A DNA stretch of 64,000 nucleotides from the NCBI GenBank assembly GCA_022036555.1, contig CM039126.1:26765935-26829934 (forward strand). Direction: 5' to 3'. Source of the DNA: Microstegium vimineum. Taxonomy: Eukaryota; Streptophyta; Magnoliopsida; Poales; Poaceae. Position numbers and translations under genes: made by a program. Numbering within the stretch: the stretch's first letter is position 1; every line of letters starts with the position of its first letter. Positions 54,480 to 64,000 of this stretch are shown one piece after another. Below the pieces are notes generated by a model that saw only the letters and a program-made list of their open reading frames with translations, was not told where the DNA came from and ran no database searches.

Positions 54480-55964
54480 TGGTTTCGGTGATTAACGACA
54501 TTGGAAGGTTATTATGGCTAATGTGTGTTTTACAGAGGCTATGAGTAGCTTAGCCATAGTGACAAAGATGAATGGGCAACATATGGTTATCTAATTCCCT
54601 CAAGATGGATATTGTTTCGGATTTCAAAGAGAGATGATGAAGACCCTAGAATGAATAGGTCTAAGTGCCAAAAAGGAGATGAAGGGCACTTAGTATAGAT
54701 AGGGCTTTATTTGATCTTTGACCGTTTTATAAAGAGGGGTTAGAATGAGTAGCTTGACTTAGGAGAGCTTCATGACTTAGGTATGGTGCACACTTGACAA
54801 ACTTAGCTCTAAGCAAGCCTTAGTTGTTCCTAAGATAGGCTAGATTAACTTCCATATTCATCGCGATGAAGTTTAAAGTTGAGAGAGAGGTTTTGAGTGC
54901 ATCGGACGTTGGACTTGGAGTCCATCAGAGCGTCCAGTGCAGTTTGTCACCTACAGTAAGGCGACGGACGCTGGCATCAGACACTAGGTTGAAAACCCTA
55001 GTGCGTCTGATGGCCATGCAGAGAGGTTCTAGAGAGGTCCTCAAGCCATCGGATGGGTCTGGTGGCTGGTCAACGGACGCTGGGGTGCGTCCGTTGATTT
55101 ATTTGAGTGAATTTCCTAGAAACCTGAGAGCAATGAGTTTGCATCAGACGTGTCCGGTGCTTTGGCATCGGTGCGTTCAGTGCCTAAGCACCGGTGCGTC
55201 CGATGCCAACTTAAACTGTCTATTTTAGCAACTCGTGGGCTGGTTGTGTGTGGGGGTTATTTATACCCCATTGCTTGCCATCCCAACCGGCCTTTGCTCA
55301 TTTGGATATCTAAGAAACACCTTGAGAGGTTTGGGAAGAGAGCACGAGCCCTAGTGAGAGTGATTTGTGAATCCATCCATAGAATCCACTCACTCGTGAA
55401 TCCAAGAGTTCAAGTGTGCATCCATCCATCTCATGAGGTTTGAGTGAGTCAAGTGAGAGTTCGAAGCTTGTTACGCTTTGTGATTGACATCACCTGGACG
55501 GTCCAATGGTGATTGGAGGAAGGTGATCGCCGGAGGATTGTCGGCGACCCTTCTCCAATGACTTGTGCATCGGTTGTGGGCGGTTCACCGAGCCAGAGTA
55601 GCAAAAAACCAGCCCGTAGAGAGTACTCGATCCTTGCGCGGATTGAGGGGGAGATATACCTTGTGAGGTGCTCCAACGAGGACTAGGGGAGTGTCAACTC
55701 CTCGATACCTCGGCAAAACATCATCGTGTCAAGCTTTCTATTCCCTAGCTCTTTACATTCCGCAATTACATTCCGCACTTGTTCTTACTTTCTTACTAGA
55801 ATTGTGTAGGGTGTTCTTCCATTCCTTGACTTGCTACCGCTTTCCTAGCTAGGACACACTTCCGGTAGGCACGGGGAATTGGGATTGGTTTAGGATTTCA
55901 TATTTTCCTTAGAAATTTGAAATAAGCCCAATTCACCCCCCTCTTGGGCATCTTAATCCTTTCA
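54480..55964 (+). repeat. 5' LTR of copia-1
   Basis: The inner end ...ATCCTTTCA is fixed by the PBS two bases later. The outer end is placed at TGGTTTCGGTGATTAACG, because copia-2 at 63204 starts with the related TGGTTTCGGTTAATTGATG. The middle (about 54900-55210) is rich in GGACGC/GCGTCC motifs, including a perfect 11-nt inverted repeat. Confidence 0.7.
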
Positions 55965-55966
55965 AT

Positions 55967-55978
55967 TGGTATCAGAGC
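55967..55978 (+). other. Primer binding site of copia-1 (initiator Met-tRNA)
   Basis: TGGTATCAGAGC, the standard copia PBS, two bases after the LTR end and 39 bp before the gag ATG. Confidence 0.9.
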
Positions 55979-56016
55979 CTTGTTGCTCTAAATTAGGCTT
56001 CAACACCTAGAGCAAG

Positions 56017-57680
56017 ATGTCCCATGGAGATGGTCCGCCCCCTATGTTTGATGGTGATGACTTTCCTTATTGGAAGGTCCTAATGGAGGCCTATCTTGAG
56101 GCCGTCGATGTTGGTGCTCACAAAGCCGCTATCCACGGTGGTTTGGTGTTCGCCGATGATCCTTACTTTGAGAAGAACAATGTCAAGGCAAAGAATATTC
56201 TTTTTCGTGGCATTTGTAAGGATGTGTTCAACCGTGTGCGGAATTGCAAAACCGCACATGAGGTTTGGACCGACATTTGTGCTCTTCATGTGGGCAAAAA
56301 GTGTGAAATAGAAGAGCGTTATCACTTGATCATTGCTAAGATGAACTTATTTTCCATGCTTCCTCATGAATATGCTAATGAGATGTATTCACGATTGAAT
56401 GTTCTTGTAGAGGAATTGAATGGCCTTGGTCTCACCCAAATGTCACCGTCCGATGTGGTGCACAAGATTCTTTGTGTATTGCCAATTGACAAATATGGCC
56501 ACATCGTCATGGTCCTTCACCAAGGCGACCTCTCCACATCAACTCCCACTCAAGTGTTGGGGAAGATCAATGGACATGAGATGTACATGAAGATCAATGA
56601 TGGCTCATCTTCTCCTCCAAGAAGAAAGACAAAGAGAAAGAGAAGGAGAAAGACTTGGCTCTGAAAGCTTCCAACAAAGAGAAAGTCAAGTTGCAAGTGG
56701 TGGTTGAGAGCTCAAGTGATGAAGATGAAGACAACATCGCTCTCATGGTGAAGAAGACCACCAAGATGTTGAAGAGGCTAAACAAGAATGGAGTCAAGTT
56801 TGACTCTAAGAAGAAGAAATTCTTCACAAGCTCTTCAAGGAAGCCAATCTCACAAATGGATTGCTACAATTGTGGGAAGCTTGGCCACTTGGTTCATCAT
56901 TGCCCCGAAGAAAAGAAAGACAAGTTCAAGAACAACAAGTTCAAGAGAGACAAGTTCAAAAACAACAAGGGTGCACAAGATGACTCAAGTGATGATGAGA
57001 AGAAGCAAGATAAGCCATTCAAGAAGAAGAAGAACTTACACTTCCACAAGAAGAAGAATGGCAAGGCTTACATTGTTGGTGATTGGCTCACCGACATTGA
57101 ATATATAAGTGACTCCTACAATGATGAGAGTGAAGATGAGAAGGTGGTTGCTCTTGTGATTGGGACTTCTACTCCACCACCACCTCCTCCACCATCATCG
57201 GGCTCATCCTCTACACACCTATGTCTCATGGCTAAAGATGAAAAGAAGGTACAAAAAGAGGATGATGATGATAGTGATAGCTCAAGTGATAGTGATTATG
57301 AATTTGAGGCACCTTCTTATGATGAATTGATAAAAATTGTTAACAAGTACACTAAAATAATAAGGAAGTCCAAAGCTAAAAATGAATCACTAGAGGAAGT
57401 GAAAGAAAACTTGCATGCTAAACTTGATGCCTTGTCTAGTGTTAATTATGAACTAAAACTTGAGAACCAAACTCTCTCATCTAGCCGAAGGAGCTCAAAG
57501 CCTCACTCAAGCTAGCTAATGAGAAACATGATAAGCTTGAGAGTCATCCCAAGAGCTCCACACAAGGTACAACTTGCAAAAAGATGACTACACCAAAGTG
57601 AAAATTGATCATGATATACTTGTGGTTGCCTATGATTTGCATAACCAAGATCTTGTCACACATGTTGCACTAACCCGTGT
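56017..57680 (+). pseudogene. gag of copia-1
   Basis: The ATG at 56017 opens MSHGDGPPPMFDGDDFPYWK and the copia gag helical core (HEVWTDICALHVG..., FSMLPHEYANEMYSRLNVL, GHIVMVLHQGD) to about residue 195. A frameshift near 56615 moves it to the frame ending at 57515, with an acidic stretch, one zinc knuckle CYNCGKLGHLVHHC (CX2CX4HX4C), Lys-rich and poly-Pro/Ser parts, and a coiled coil (KAKNESLEEVKENLHAKLDA). A second frameshift near 57485 continues as ELKASLKLANEKHDKLE, with a stop after ALTRV before element C. It would form the particle shell; the breaks make it inactive. Confidence 0.85.
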
Positions 57681-57700
57681 GTGAAGCTTGATGTAGCTAC

Positions 57701-59415
57701 TGTTGGTATTTCTTATGACTATTGGATAAATCCGCAAGTGCACAAATTATACCGATGTAGCACTTCACCGGGAGTATTCCAGGTATCGTATTTTCCTTAG
57801 GGAACGATAGTGATCTAACAAGGATTAAAGATATGTCCTATGATGGATCAAGGGAGACTATGATAACTTGGTTGAGAGGTTCGATATAACAGAGATATCT
57901 AACAAGGTATAGTTGGTTATACTGGCTTTATCAGCCCTTCTCTTGCAAGAGGTGATGGGATAGATCAGTAAGAGATATAACTCCGACTGGACCGCGCCAT
58001 CATGTTGTATTGAAGCCCTACCTTTTAAGAACTTATCTGACACGCATGGTGGAATACAAAGGCTAGATAGAGCTGTCACTTTCTACTAGCATCCACGAAA
58101 AATCCACGCGATAAGCGGTTTACAAAGGTAAGATCTAGTTTAGACACCACATCTACACTATTCTTACTACTTTAACCCAAGCTTTAAGGTTAAAGCACTC
58201 TACTTAAAGTAAAGCGATGAATAAGCAGGAAAAGGTGTATAACAGCTAACCCAGACATAGAATATCAAATACTAAAGAACTCAGAAGAAGTCACTTACAA
58301 GAGCTGAACTTACAAGAGACTCGCATCCGCCGAGGAAGAACTCCGGAGAAGATTCCCGACAAGCCCGGGGCTTTCTCCAGAAGACCTTCCTCACTCTCCT
58401 CCAACTAACATAACACTACTAGAGAGCTCCGCTAAGAGACTAAGGAGTAGTGTTTCTCCAATGAGGCATGAGTGAGAGTGGGGGCCTAGGGGGTCTATTT
58501 ATAGCTAGAGGGGGAGTAGGAGCTACTCTGGTGCCACGCCAGCGATTCGCGTTACTTCCATCATCCATCGTAGGATCAAACCATCATTCGAACCAACTTA
58601 GATCAATGGGGGAGATCAAGTGGGTGCATGGAGGCATGTAGGGAGTCGGTGGGGAGGTCGGTGCATCTTTTGGGCACTTGACCTGGATCGGCCGATCCAC
58701 CAATGGCAGGTGGGCCCTGCCATTTCCCTCAGGAGGTGTCCCCACAGCACAGGGATCATGTGGGTGGCCTGTGGGCCCATACTTGGGATCGGCCGAACAC
58801 TTGTTGTGGCCTTTGGCCTCCATCTTTCGTGTGGAGCATGGCCCACATGTCATAGACACCTTGGCAATAGTTTTATATTTTCCGAGATAGTTGTGGGCCC
58901 ATGTGTCCTCGTGCTTTGATCTAGAGCCGCTGAGAAGAAGCATGGAGGAGATCCAAGGGTGGATCTTCACTCTAGAGGGTGTGCTTGGATCATGAACACA
59001 TGGGAGGCCTTGGTGGCCCCATAGTGTGGATCGGACGACCCCCTGTAGAGAGCCATGGGCTTCCCCTTCAACGTGAGACCTCCTTGATAGGTGTGGATCC
59101 TTGTGTCCAAGATTGGGCCCAAAGTACGGTCGGCCGAACGTCTTTTTTGGCCAAATGAGCCCATCTTTTGCAGGTAGCTTCTAGAGGTAATGCCCATCAT
59201 GATGGTGTATGTATTTTGCACATTTGCCATACTTGGAAATATGTCATGTTGAGCCCTGAATTATGACGTTTTGTGCCTACATTCAAATAGAGGACATATA
59301 CATGTGGAACCAAGTTATTGGGTAATTATGTTCATGTTATTCTTGTTTTCCTTTAAATAGGAGGATGTTGACGGTATTTTGATGGTGATAAAATAGCTTG
59401 TAATTACCGTCAACA
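57701..59415 (-). repeat. 3' LTR of element C
   Basis: 1715 bp, TGTTGGTATT to CCGTCAACA. It has the same start as the LTR of element A and a comparable length (1710 bp), with a similar G-rich GGTCGGCCGA middle region. Confidence 0.9.
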
Positions 59416-59433
59416 AGATCCCCCATACTTACC
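59416..59433 (-). other. Polypurine tract of element C
   Basis: Minus strand GGTAAGTATGGGGGATCT directly against the 3' LTR. Its core AAGTATGGGGG recurs twice further inside the element (61042-61060 and 62719-62740). Confidence 0.85.
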
Positions 59434-61270
59434 TATTTGCTCGTCCTCGAGTAAAGGTTAAAAGATAACAAGTCTATGTTATTCAAAGAATAAAGCAAGC
59501 ATAAAGATTCACTCAAGACATTTTGTCATACTAATGGGATATGTGGTACTACCAAACATATATCCTTGAGAAGTTGAGAAATGGAACAGTTCTCAAGGCA
59601 AAGTCATCTTCCCAAATCATATTTTAGTACTTGGAGTTTTTGATAAGTTTTTCAAAAGAAAGCTCATAGTCAACTTACTCCTCATATTGCTCTAGATCGC
59701 TCAAGGTGTATGAATCCTTACCAAGGCATAACATGAGGTTGCCTTCTTTTTATCTTCCTACTTCTAAAAGGCTTATGTGGAGCTTAGGTAGGGATAAACA
59801 ATGTAGCATACTTACCTTGCATATATTGTAAAGTCAAACTCCGGATCCAAGGAGAGAAATGTCATACTCTTAGATCAAGATGTGCAAGTGTGTGGAAACA
59901 TGACAAATGATCAAAACTCCTTTATATGATCTCTCTTTCCTAACTTATTATTTTGAGACATAGCTATATTTTTATTTTTCTATGATCTTTCATATGCTCA
60001 TCATCATTTTTTTTCTAAGACTTGGGACCTTCATGTTCCCCTATATTTTTTTCATATTTTTCATAATTTTGCATAGTCTATGTCTCATTTGCTAGCACAT
60101 GCTAGAGAGAGGATTTTCTATTAAAATATGGAGCATGGACTATGTGGAAAATGTAAGGCATGTTTCTGCGTACTTCTAGTGTAGAAGCAGCATGTATATG
60201 TGGCGTGTACGTGATCTTGATCTTGGGAGCATGATAAATCTCTCAACAAGGGTCACAAAACTTGACCAAACTCAACACAAAGCAAGCAGCTTATGTAGAA
60301 AGCTTATATCATGCAAGAGCATATATGGCTTTGGTAGGATTTTTCTTACTATAGAGGAGTAGTGACATTATGGTTTTATGATGTTTTCAAAAGTTAATCT
60401 CCAAGAACCTTAAATAGATAGGGTATGAATCATGAGCCGAGAACTGTATCACATTAATCAACAACTTAGTCAATATGCTTCCCTATCAAGATATTTTCCC
60501 ACTAGCATAAGCAAAAGCAAGAGTTCATCTCTATGACGCTTTTATCCTCAGAACGTCATCGATCATGTCACTTTTCAAAATTTTAATTTTAGATGCGATC
60601 TTCTTGTTTTATTCAATATTAAAGGGAAATTAAGCTAAGTGATGAATTTCATGAAGAAAATTATTTTTATTTCATTTTTATTTTGAAAGAGAAAGATGAG
60701 TAAACAAATGAAAAGCATATAGGAAAAGGGGAGAGATGTGGCAAACCAGTCAGAGTAGATGTTTGAAGTTGAGTGGATGCTGGCTGGTGGGCCCGGGCCT
60801 TCTAAGTGCGGTCGGCTGACCGCTCTTTGGGGTCATTTGGCCACTTCGATCTCTGCATTAGACTCCCTTACCTCTGAGCATTGATCTGCTCTGTCCATTC
60901 TGCGATTGGGCCTCCAAAGTGGATCGGCCGATCCACAAAAGTGGCCATTTCGGTCCAACTTTTTTGTGGATCATGTTATGGACGTGTACAACATGATTTA
61001 GTGGTCATTCTGGTGTTTTGACATGTTGGAGTGTCGACCGACCTCCCCCATACTTGTTTTGGGGCATGCTGAAATCAGTGACAGAGATAGATCAAATGCA
61101 GGGGTTTTGCTGGGGTAAGATACCAACAGAACCAAGAGTTTTATTTGTGATTGATAGCTTAGGTATAATTTCTTTGATTCATGAGTGATAGACTATTAGG
61201 CCTAAGTATCTTCTTGCTATGAAGGGCTAAGGCACCAAAGGATAAGGTGGAGAGAGAACGATCTATGGTC
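59434..61270 (-). other. Non-coding 3' region of element C with internal PPT-like copy
   Basis: No coding frame supported. Patches align with 28646-30300 of element B. 60780-61040 has GTCGGCTGACC/ATCGGCCGATCC palindromic motifs also seen in the LTR. At 61042-61060 the minus strand reads CAAGTATGGGGGAGGT, a copy of the PPT core. Confidence 0.6.
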
Positions 61271-61370
61271 TTAGCATAAGGGAGGACATAATTTTATCAT
61301 GATCTCTTTAGCAACAACACGCAGAACTATTCTATATCGCTCTTTTGATATTCTTTTTGGTGGAATCATG
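61271..61370 (-). pseudogene. Remnant of the accessory reading frame in element C
   Basis: ATG at 61370 (MIPPKRISKERYR...), 33 codons to a stop at 61271. Its position relative to integrase and its MxPPK start match the longer frame at 1-716 of element A, of which this is a truncated version. Confidence 0.4.
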
Positions 61371-61856
61371 GTGAGGTCCAGGAAGGTGAAAAGGGAAACA
61401 AGAGGAGATGGAATTTCTACTCGTGGTGAAGAAGAACAAGGTAAGAGGAGGAAGAAGGAGAAGGAGAGGTTAAGAAGAAGAGAAACAACGTTCAGGGCCT
61501 TCATTTTTTCTCGGATCGCGATGAAAAACAAAGGAGAACGTTGGCCCAATGTTCCTGCGCAACGGGACATTTGAACGAGTTCAAACCATGATTGGCCGAT
61601 CCCTTTTTGAAAGCTAACGTCCAACCGAGCCATGTTCTGAACTTGGTCGAGCCAGGTGAGTCAGCTCGTGAAGTTTCAGACCGATTGGGCCAAAGACACG
61701 GTCGGCCGATCCCCTTTAGAGGCCAACTAGGCCGGCTTTTCACGAGGGAGGAGTCAAGGCTAAGTCTAGGCCATTTCTATGGTCATTTTTGAAATTTGAA
61801 CAAAAAAGTTAAAAACATGTAGATTTTAGTTCTAATTTGGATTAAGAACAAAATCT

Positions 61857-62045
61857 ATCATCAATTTCTTGTTCAGGAATTTCATGCTCATGTAAACTTT
61901 TAAGACACTGACCATTTACCTTTAAAGGTGTTGCAGCCGCAATCTCGAAGTGTGACGATTCCTTGCATCACGATATTGATGATGACGAATGGTCTTTCTT
62001 CTCTGAATCGTCGCGTTGTACTCAGACCCTTTTCTCCATTCATTG
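61857..62045 (-). pseudogene. Integrase C-terminus remnant in element C
   Basis: The last ~60 codons of integrase, including KVNGQ and HEHEIPEQEIDDRFCS, align with the end of the element A integrase (1188-1330) but carry frame changes. Upstream of about 62046 the similarity stops and non-coding sequence follows, so the rest of pol was deleted or rearranged. Confidence 0.65.
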
Positions 62046-63203
62046 CTTCTCTCCTGTGAAGGATTAGTGGACAACACATACCCGAAGGGATTCACAAATA
62101 ATTTGAAACAAGGGCATTGTTATCATAGAAAAAGAGACATCTTCTATGCTTTAGAAAAGTTGGCTTTAACAGTTTAGCACATCACAAGATGTTCCCTCAT
62201 TGTTCACCAATTAAAAACTAAGCAAGGTTAAGGCAAAAGTGCACAAGATTTCAAAACTACCTCAAACCTTGATTTGTCTCTATGAATGATCTCATGACTT
62301 AACGACCAAAATTTGGAAGTTATCTTACATGGGTTAGTCCAAAAAGTTCATCCAAATTTTATACAAGCATACTTTAGGTTCATTAATCAAACTTGACACC
62401 ATGTCTAATTTGATTAAGGAAGGCTATTTAACCTAAGCACCATGCTTAATTGAAAGAGCCTTTGGAAGCACAATTTCTACTCCCAAAGTAAAGCATACTT
62501 ATAACAAAACTAGGAAGCATGAAGGCATAAAGAGATTCATTTAAGAAGACAAGAGTTTGGATGGTGAACTGGATGAGCATTATATATATTTTTTTCTTTT
62601 TAGTTTTTATTATTTCTATGACTTAGCAAGATGAGCAAGGTATAGAGAGAAATCAAGGTAGAGACAACCAAACAAAATTAAGCAATGAAGCATAACAAGA
62701 ATTTCTTAGAGAATTCCACTCGCCCCCATACTTGGATTTTGCAACATTTTACAACGTGAAAATTCAAGTCTAGGATGTGAAATTTTCTTTTAAATGTGCT
62801 TCATTATTAAGAGATGTTTTGTTGGACATACCTTGTGTTTTGCTCCATCATTCTTTTTGTTCAAACCTTAAATGGTTAGTGACAAAAATACCCGACGGAA
62901 CACTTTCACAAATATTCCCTTAATCTCATTTTACAAAGTCATTTTATTCATTTTAGAATTTTGGGAAACTAAAAAAATATTTTTATTTTGTTTTTATTAT
63001 ATTTTATTATTATTAAATTTTTTAATTAATTTTAATTAATTATTATTATATCATTATTTAACTATTATCTTTTTAATAAATAAATAAGCAATCTTGAACA
63101 GAAAAGAAAAAGGATCGGGTTATCTCCCGAAAGTGATAATTTTTAAGACATAAGCTTGTCTTTGGGAAACCTTCAAGTGTATCTCATGTTGAAAGCCCAA
63201 GTT
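62046..63203 (-). other. Further non-coding part of element C with a third PPT-like copy
   Basis: AT-rich, no frame supported. 62719-62740 on the minus strand reads CCAAGTATGGGGGCG, again the PPT core. 62960-63090 is an AT-rich low-complexity stretch. The segment around 63110 (GGGTTATCTCCCGAAAGTG) resembles 30740-30770 of element B just before its coding part, so gag-side sequence may begin soon after the copia-2 insertion. Confidence 0.5.
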
Positions 63204-64000
63204 TGGTTTCGGTTAATTGATGACACCTATGGACTAACCCTATTGTTAAGTGAATGATCAAGATAGGGTGAACCAAATTAACAAGTGGAGCTAGATGAAG
63301 GATCATGATAGATCAAGTGCTCCATGACTAAGGAAAAGAAGAAAGAGAAAAACAAAAATGGGTTCAAGGCAAAGGTATATCTATAGGGCCATTTTTGGTT
63401 TAGTGATCAAGACACTATAGAGAGTGTGATCACATTTAGGATAGATAGACGTACTATCAAGAAGGGAAAACTCGTTTCGATTGCGGTTATCATGTGCCAC
63501 TAGGTTTGCATTTCATACAAATAAAATGAACCTAAGTGACACTAAAATTGTGAAACAAATCCAAGATAATTCAAAGAAAAGGCTAACACAGGAAATCAAG
63601 TGGTGGATCACAAGGTGTTAGCATATGGAAGCTTGGAGAAGAAGAAGCAACTCATTTGGACACGAGACAGTGGTCCGAACGCAGGGTCCGGACGCTAGGG
63701 ATGCTTGGTCCGGACTAACGCAGATGCGTCCGGTCGCATACCCTAGCCTCGGCTTCAGCAGCACAAAAGGTCTGGACGGAGAACAGCGTCTGGACGCAGA
63801 CTTCGGACATGCGTCCGGAAGCTCAGAGGTCTCTGTTCCCCTCTGGTGGAGTTATCCGAACGCTGAAGATAGTCCGGACAGTGGACTCCGGACATGCGTC
63901 TGGGCTTTTGGCGCTCTCTGGAACCTCTCTGGTGAGGTCCGGGCGCAGAAGGTAACAAGTCTGGAGGCTACTGTTGAGCGCGTCCAGAGGCGACGTGTCG
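63204..64000 (+). mobile_element. Ty1/copia LTR (copia-2), truncated by the window edge
   Basis: Starts TGGTTTCGGTTAATTGATG, similar to the LTR start of copia-1, and continues with an LTR-like AG-rich segment. From 63660 there is a dense run of GTCCGGAC, GCGTCCGG and TCCGGACG motifs. The PBS and coding part are beyond the window. It is inserted into element C. Confidence 0.6.

Larger units (their letters stand above)
54480..57700 (+). mobile_element. Ty1/copia element copia-1, 5' part
   Basis: 5' LTR, initiator Met-tRNA PBS and gag on the plus strand. It is cut at 57700 by element C; its pol and 3' LTR must lie beyond C. It is inserted in CACTA-2 near the 5' end of TNP2. The large gag with an extra acidic and coiled-coil region fits the SIRE/Maximus lineage. 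Confidence 0.8.
57701..63203 (-). mobile_element. Athila/Tat-like element C, 3' part
   Basis: Minus-strand element whose 3' LTR (57701-59415) and PPT are present. Inward follow about 1.8 kb of non-coding sequence, an accessory-ORF remnant, the integrase C-terminus, and further non-coding sequence. It is interrupted by copia-2 at 63204; gag, 5' LTR and the right target duplication are outside. The left flank GCTAC (57696-57700) is the expected target duplication. LTR family is the same as element A. Confidence 0.85.

Noticed and set aside
58584..59230. Frames in the LTR of element C
   Set aside because: Same LTR GC-rich region as in element A; not coding.
1..64000. rRNA or tRNA genes
   Set aside because: None seen by eye; the only tRNA-related sequences are retrotransposon primer binding sites.

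Overview
This window is nuclear DNA of a grass (Poaceae). The evidence is one GC-rich cellulose-synthase-like D gene of the CSLD5 type with normal plant introns, set in a dense nest of Ty3/gypsy (Athila/Tat-like) and Ty1/copia retrotransposons and CACTA (En/Spm) DNA transposons. Apart from the CSLD gene I see no intact ordinary host gene. There are no prokaryotic operons, rRNA genes, tRNA genes or CRISPR arrays. Most transposon genes are broken by stops, frameshifts or deletions.

Layout, left side. Retrotransposon A (Athila/Tat-like, minus strand) runs from the left edge to 11862. It is interrupted at 3259-8178 by a plus-strand insertion that ends in a 100-N assembly gap. A sits in a CACTA element (CACTA-1) that ends at 26824 with a typical terminus. 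CACTA-1 carries a TNP1-like transposase pseudogene (19770-25839), a GRF-zinc-finger-like gene, a two-exon lysine/alanine-rich coiled-coil gene, a tandem duplication, a solo LTR with a perfect target duplication (21125-22392) and a 248-bp TG..CA element. Two structures stand out: five diverged foldback repeats with a compensatory base-pair change (22411-24236), and 19 CACGTG-type hexamers on a 23-bp register (26176-26613). CACTA-1 is inserted in the gag of a minus-strand copia element (copia-3). The same gag is split by a complete 8.2-kb element B (27023-35205, target duplication AGCAC) that encodes gag and two protease-like ORFs but no reverse transcriptase. The copia-3 LTR ends near 36668.

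Middle. 36669-42300 is mostly intergenic, with a PIF/Harbinger-like element (40936-41811, target duplication TTA). The CSLD gene occupies about 42328-47224. It has three coding exons and keeps the GT2 catalytic motifs. Its 1.4-kb second intron holds a decayed piece resembling an IQ-motif (IQM-type) calmodulin-binding protein gene and a TTA/TTG microsatellite.

Right side. A second CACTA (CACTA-2, from 48131) carries a decayed Ulp1/C48-like protease, a TNP1-like segment and a TNP2 transposase, all on the minus strand. It is cut by copia-1 (54480), which is cut by Athila-like element C (57701), which is cut by copia-2 (63204 to the edge). The window is therefore a stack of insertions whose order can be read from interrupted genes and target duplications.
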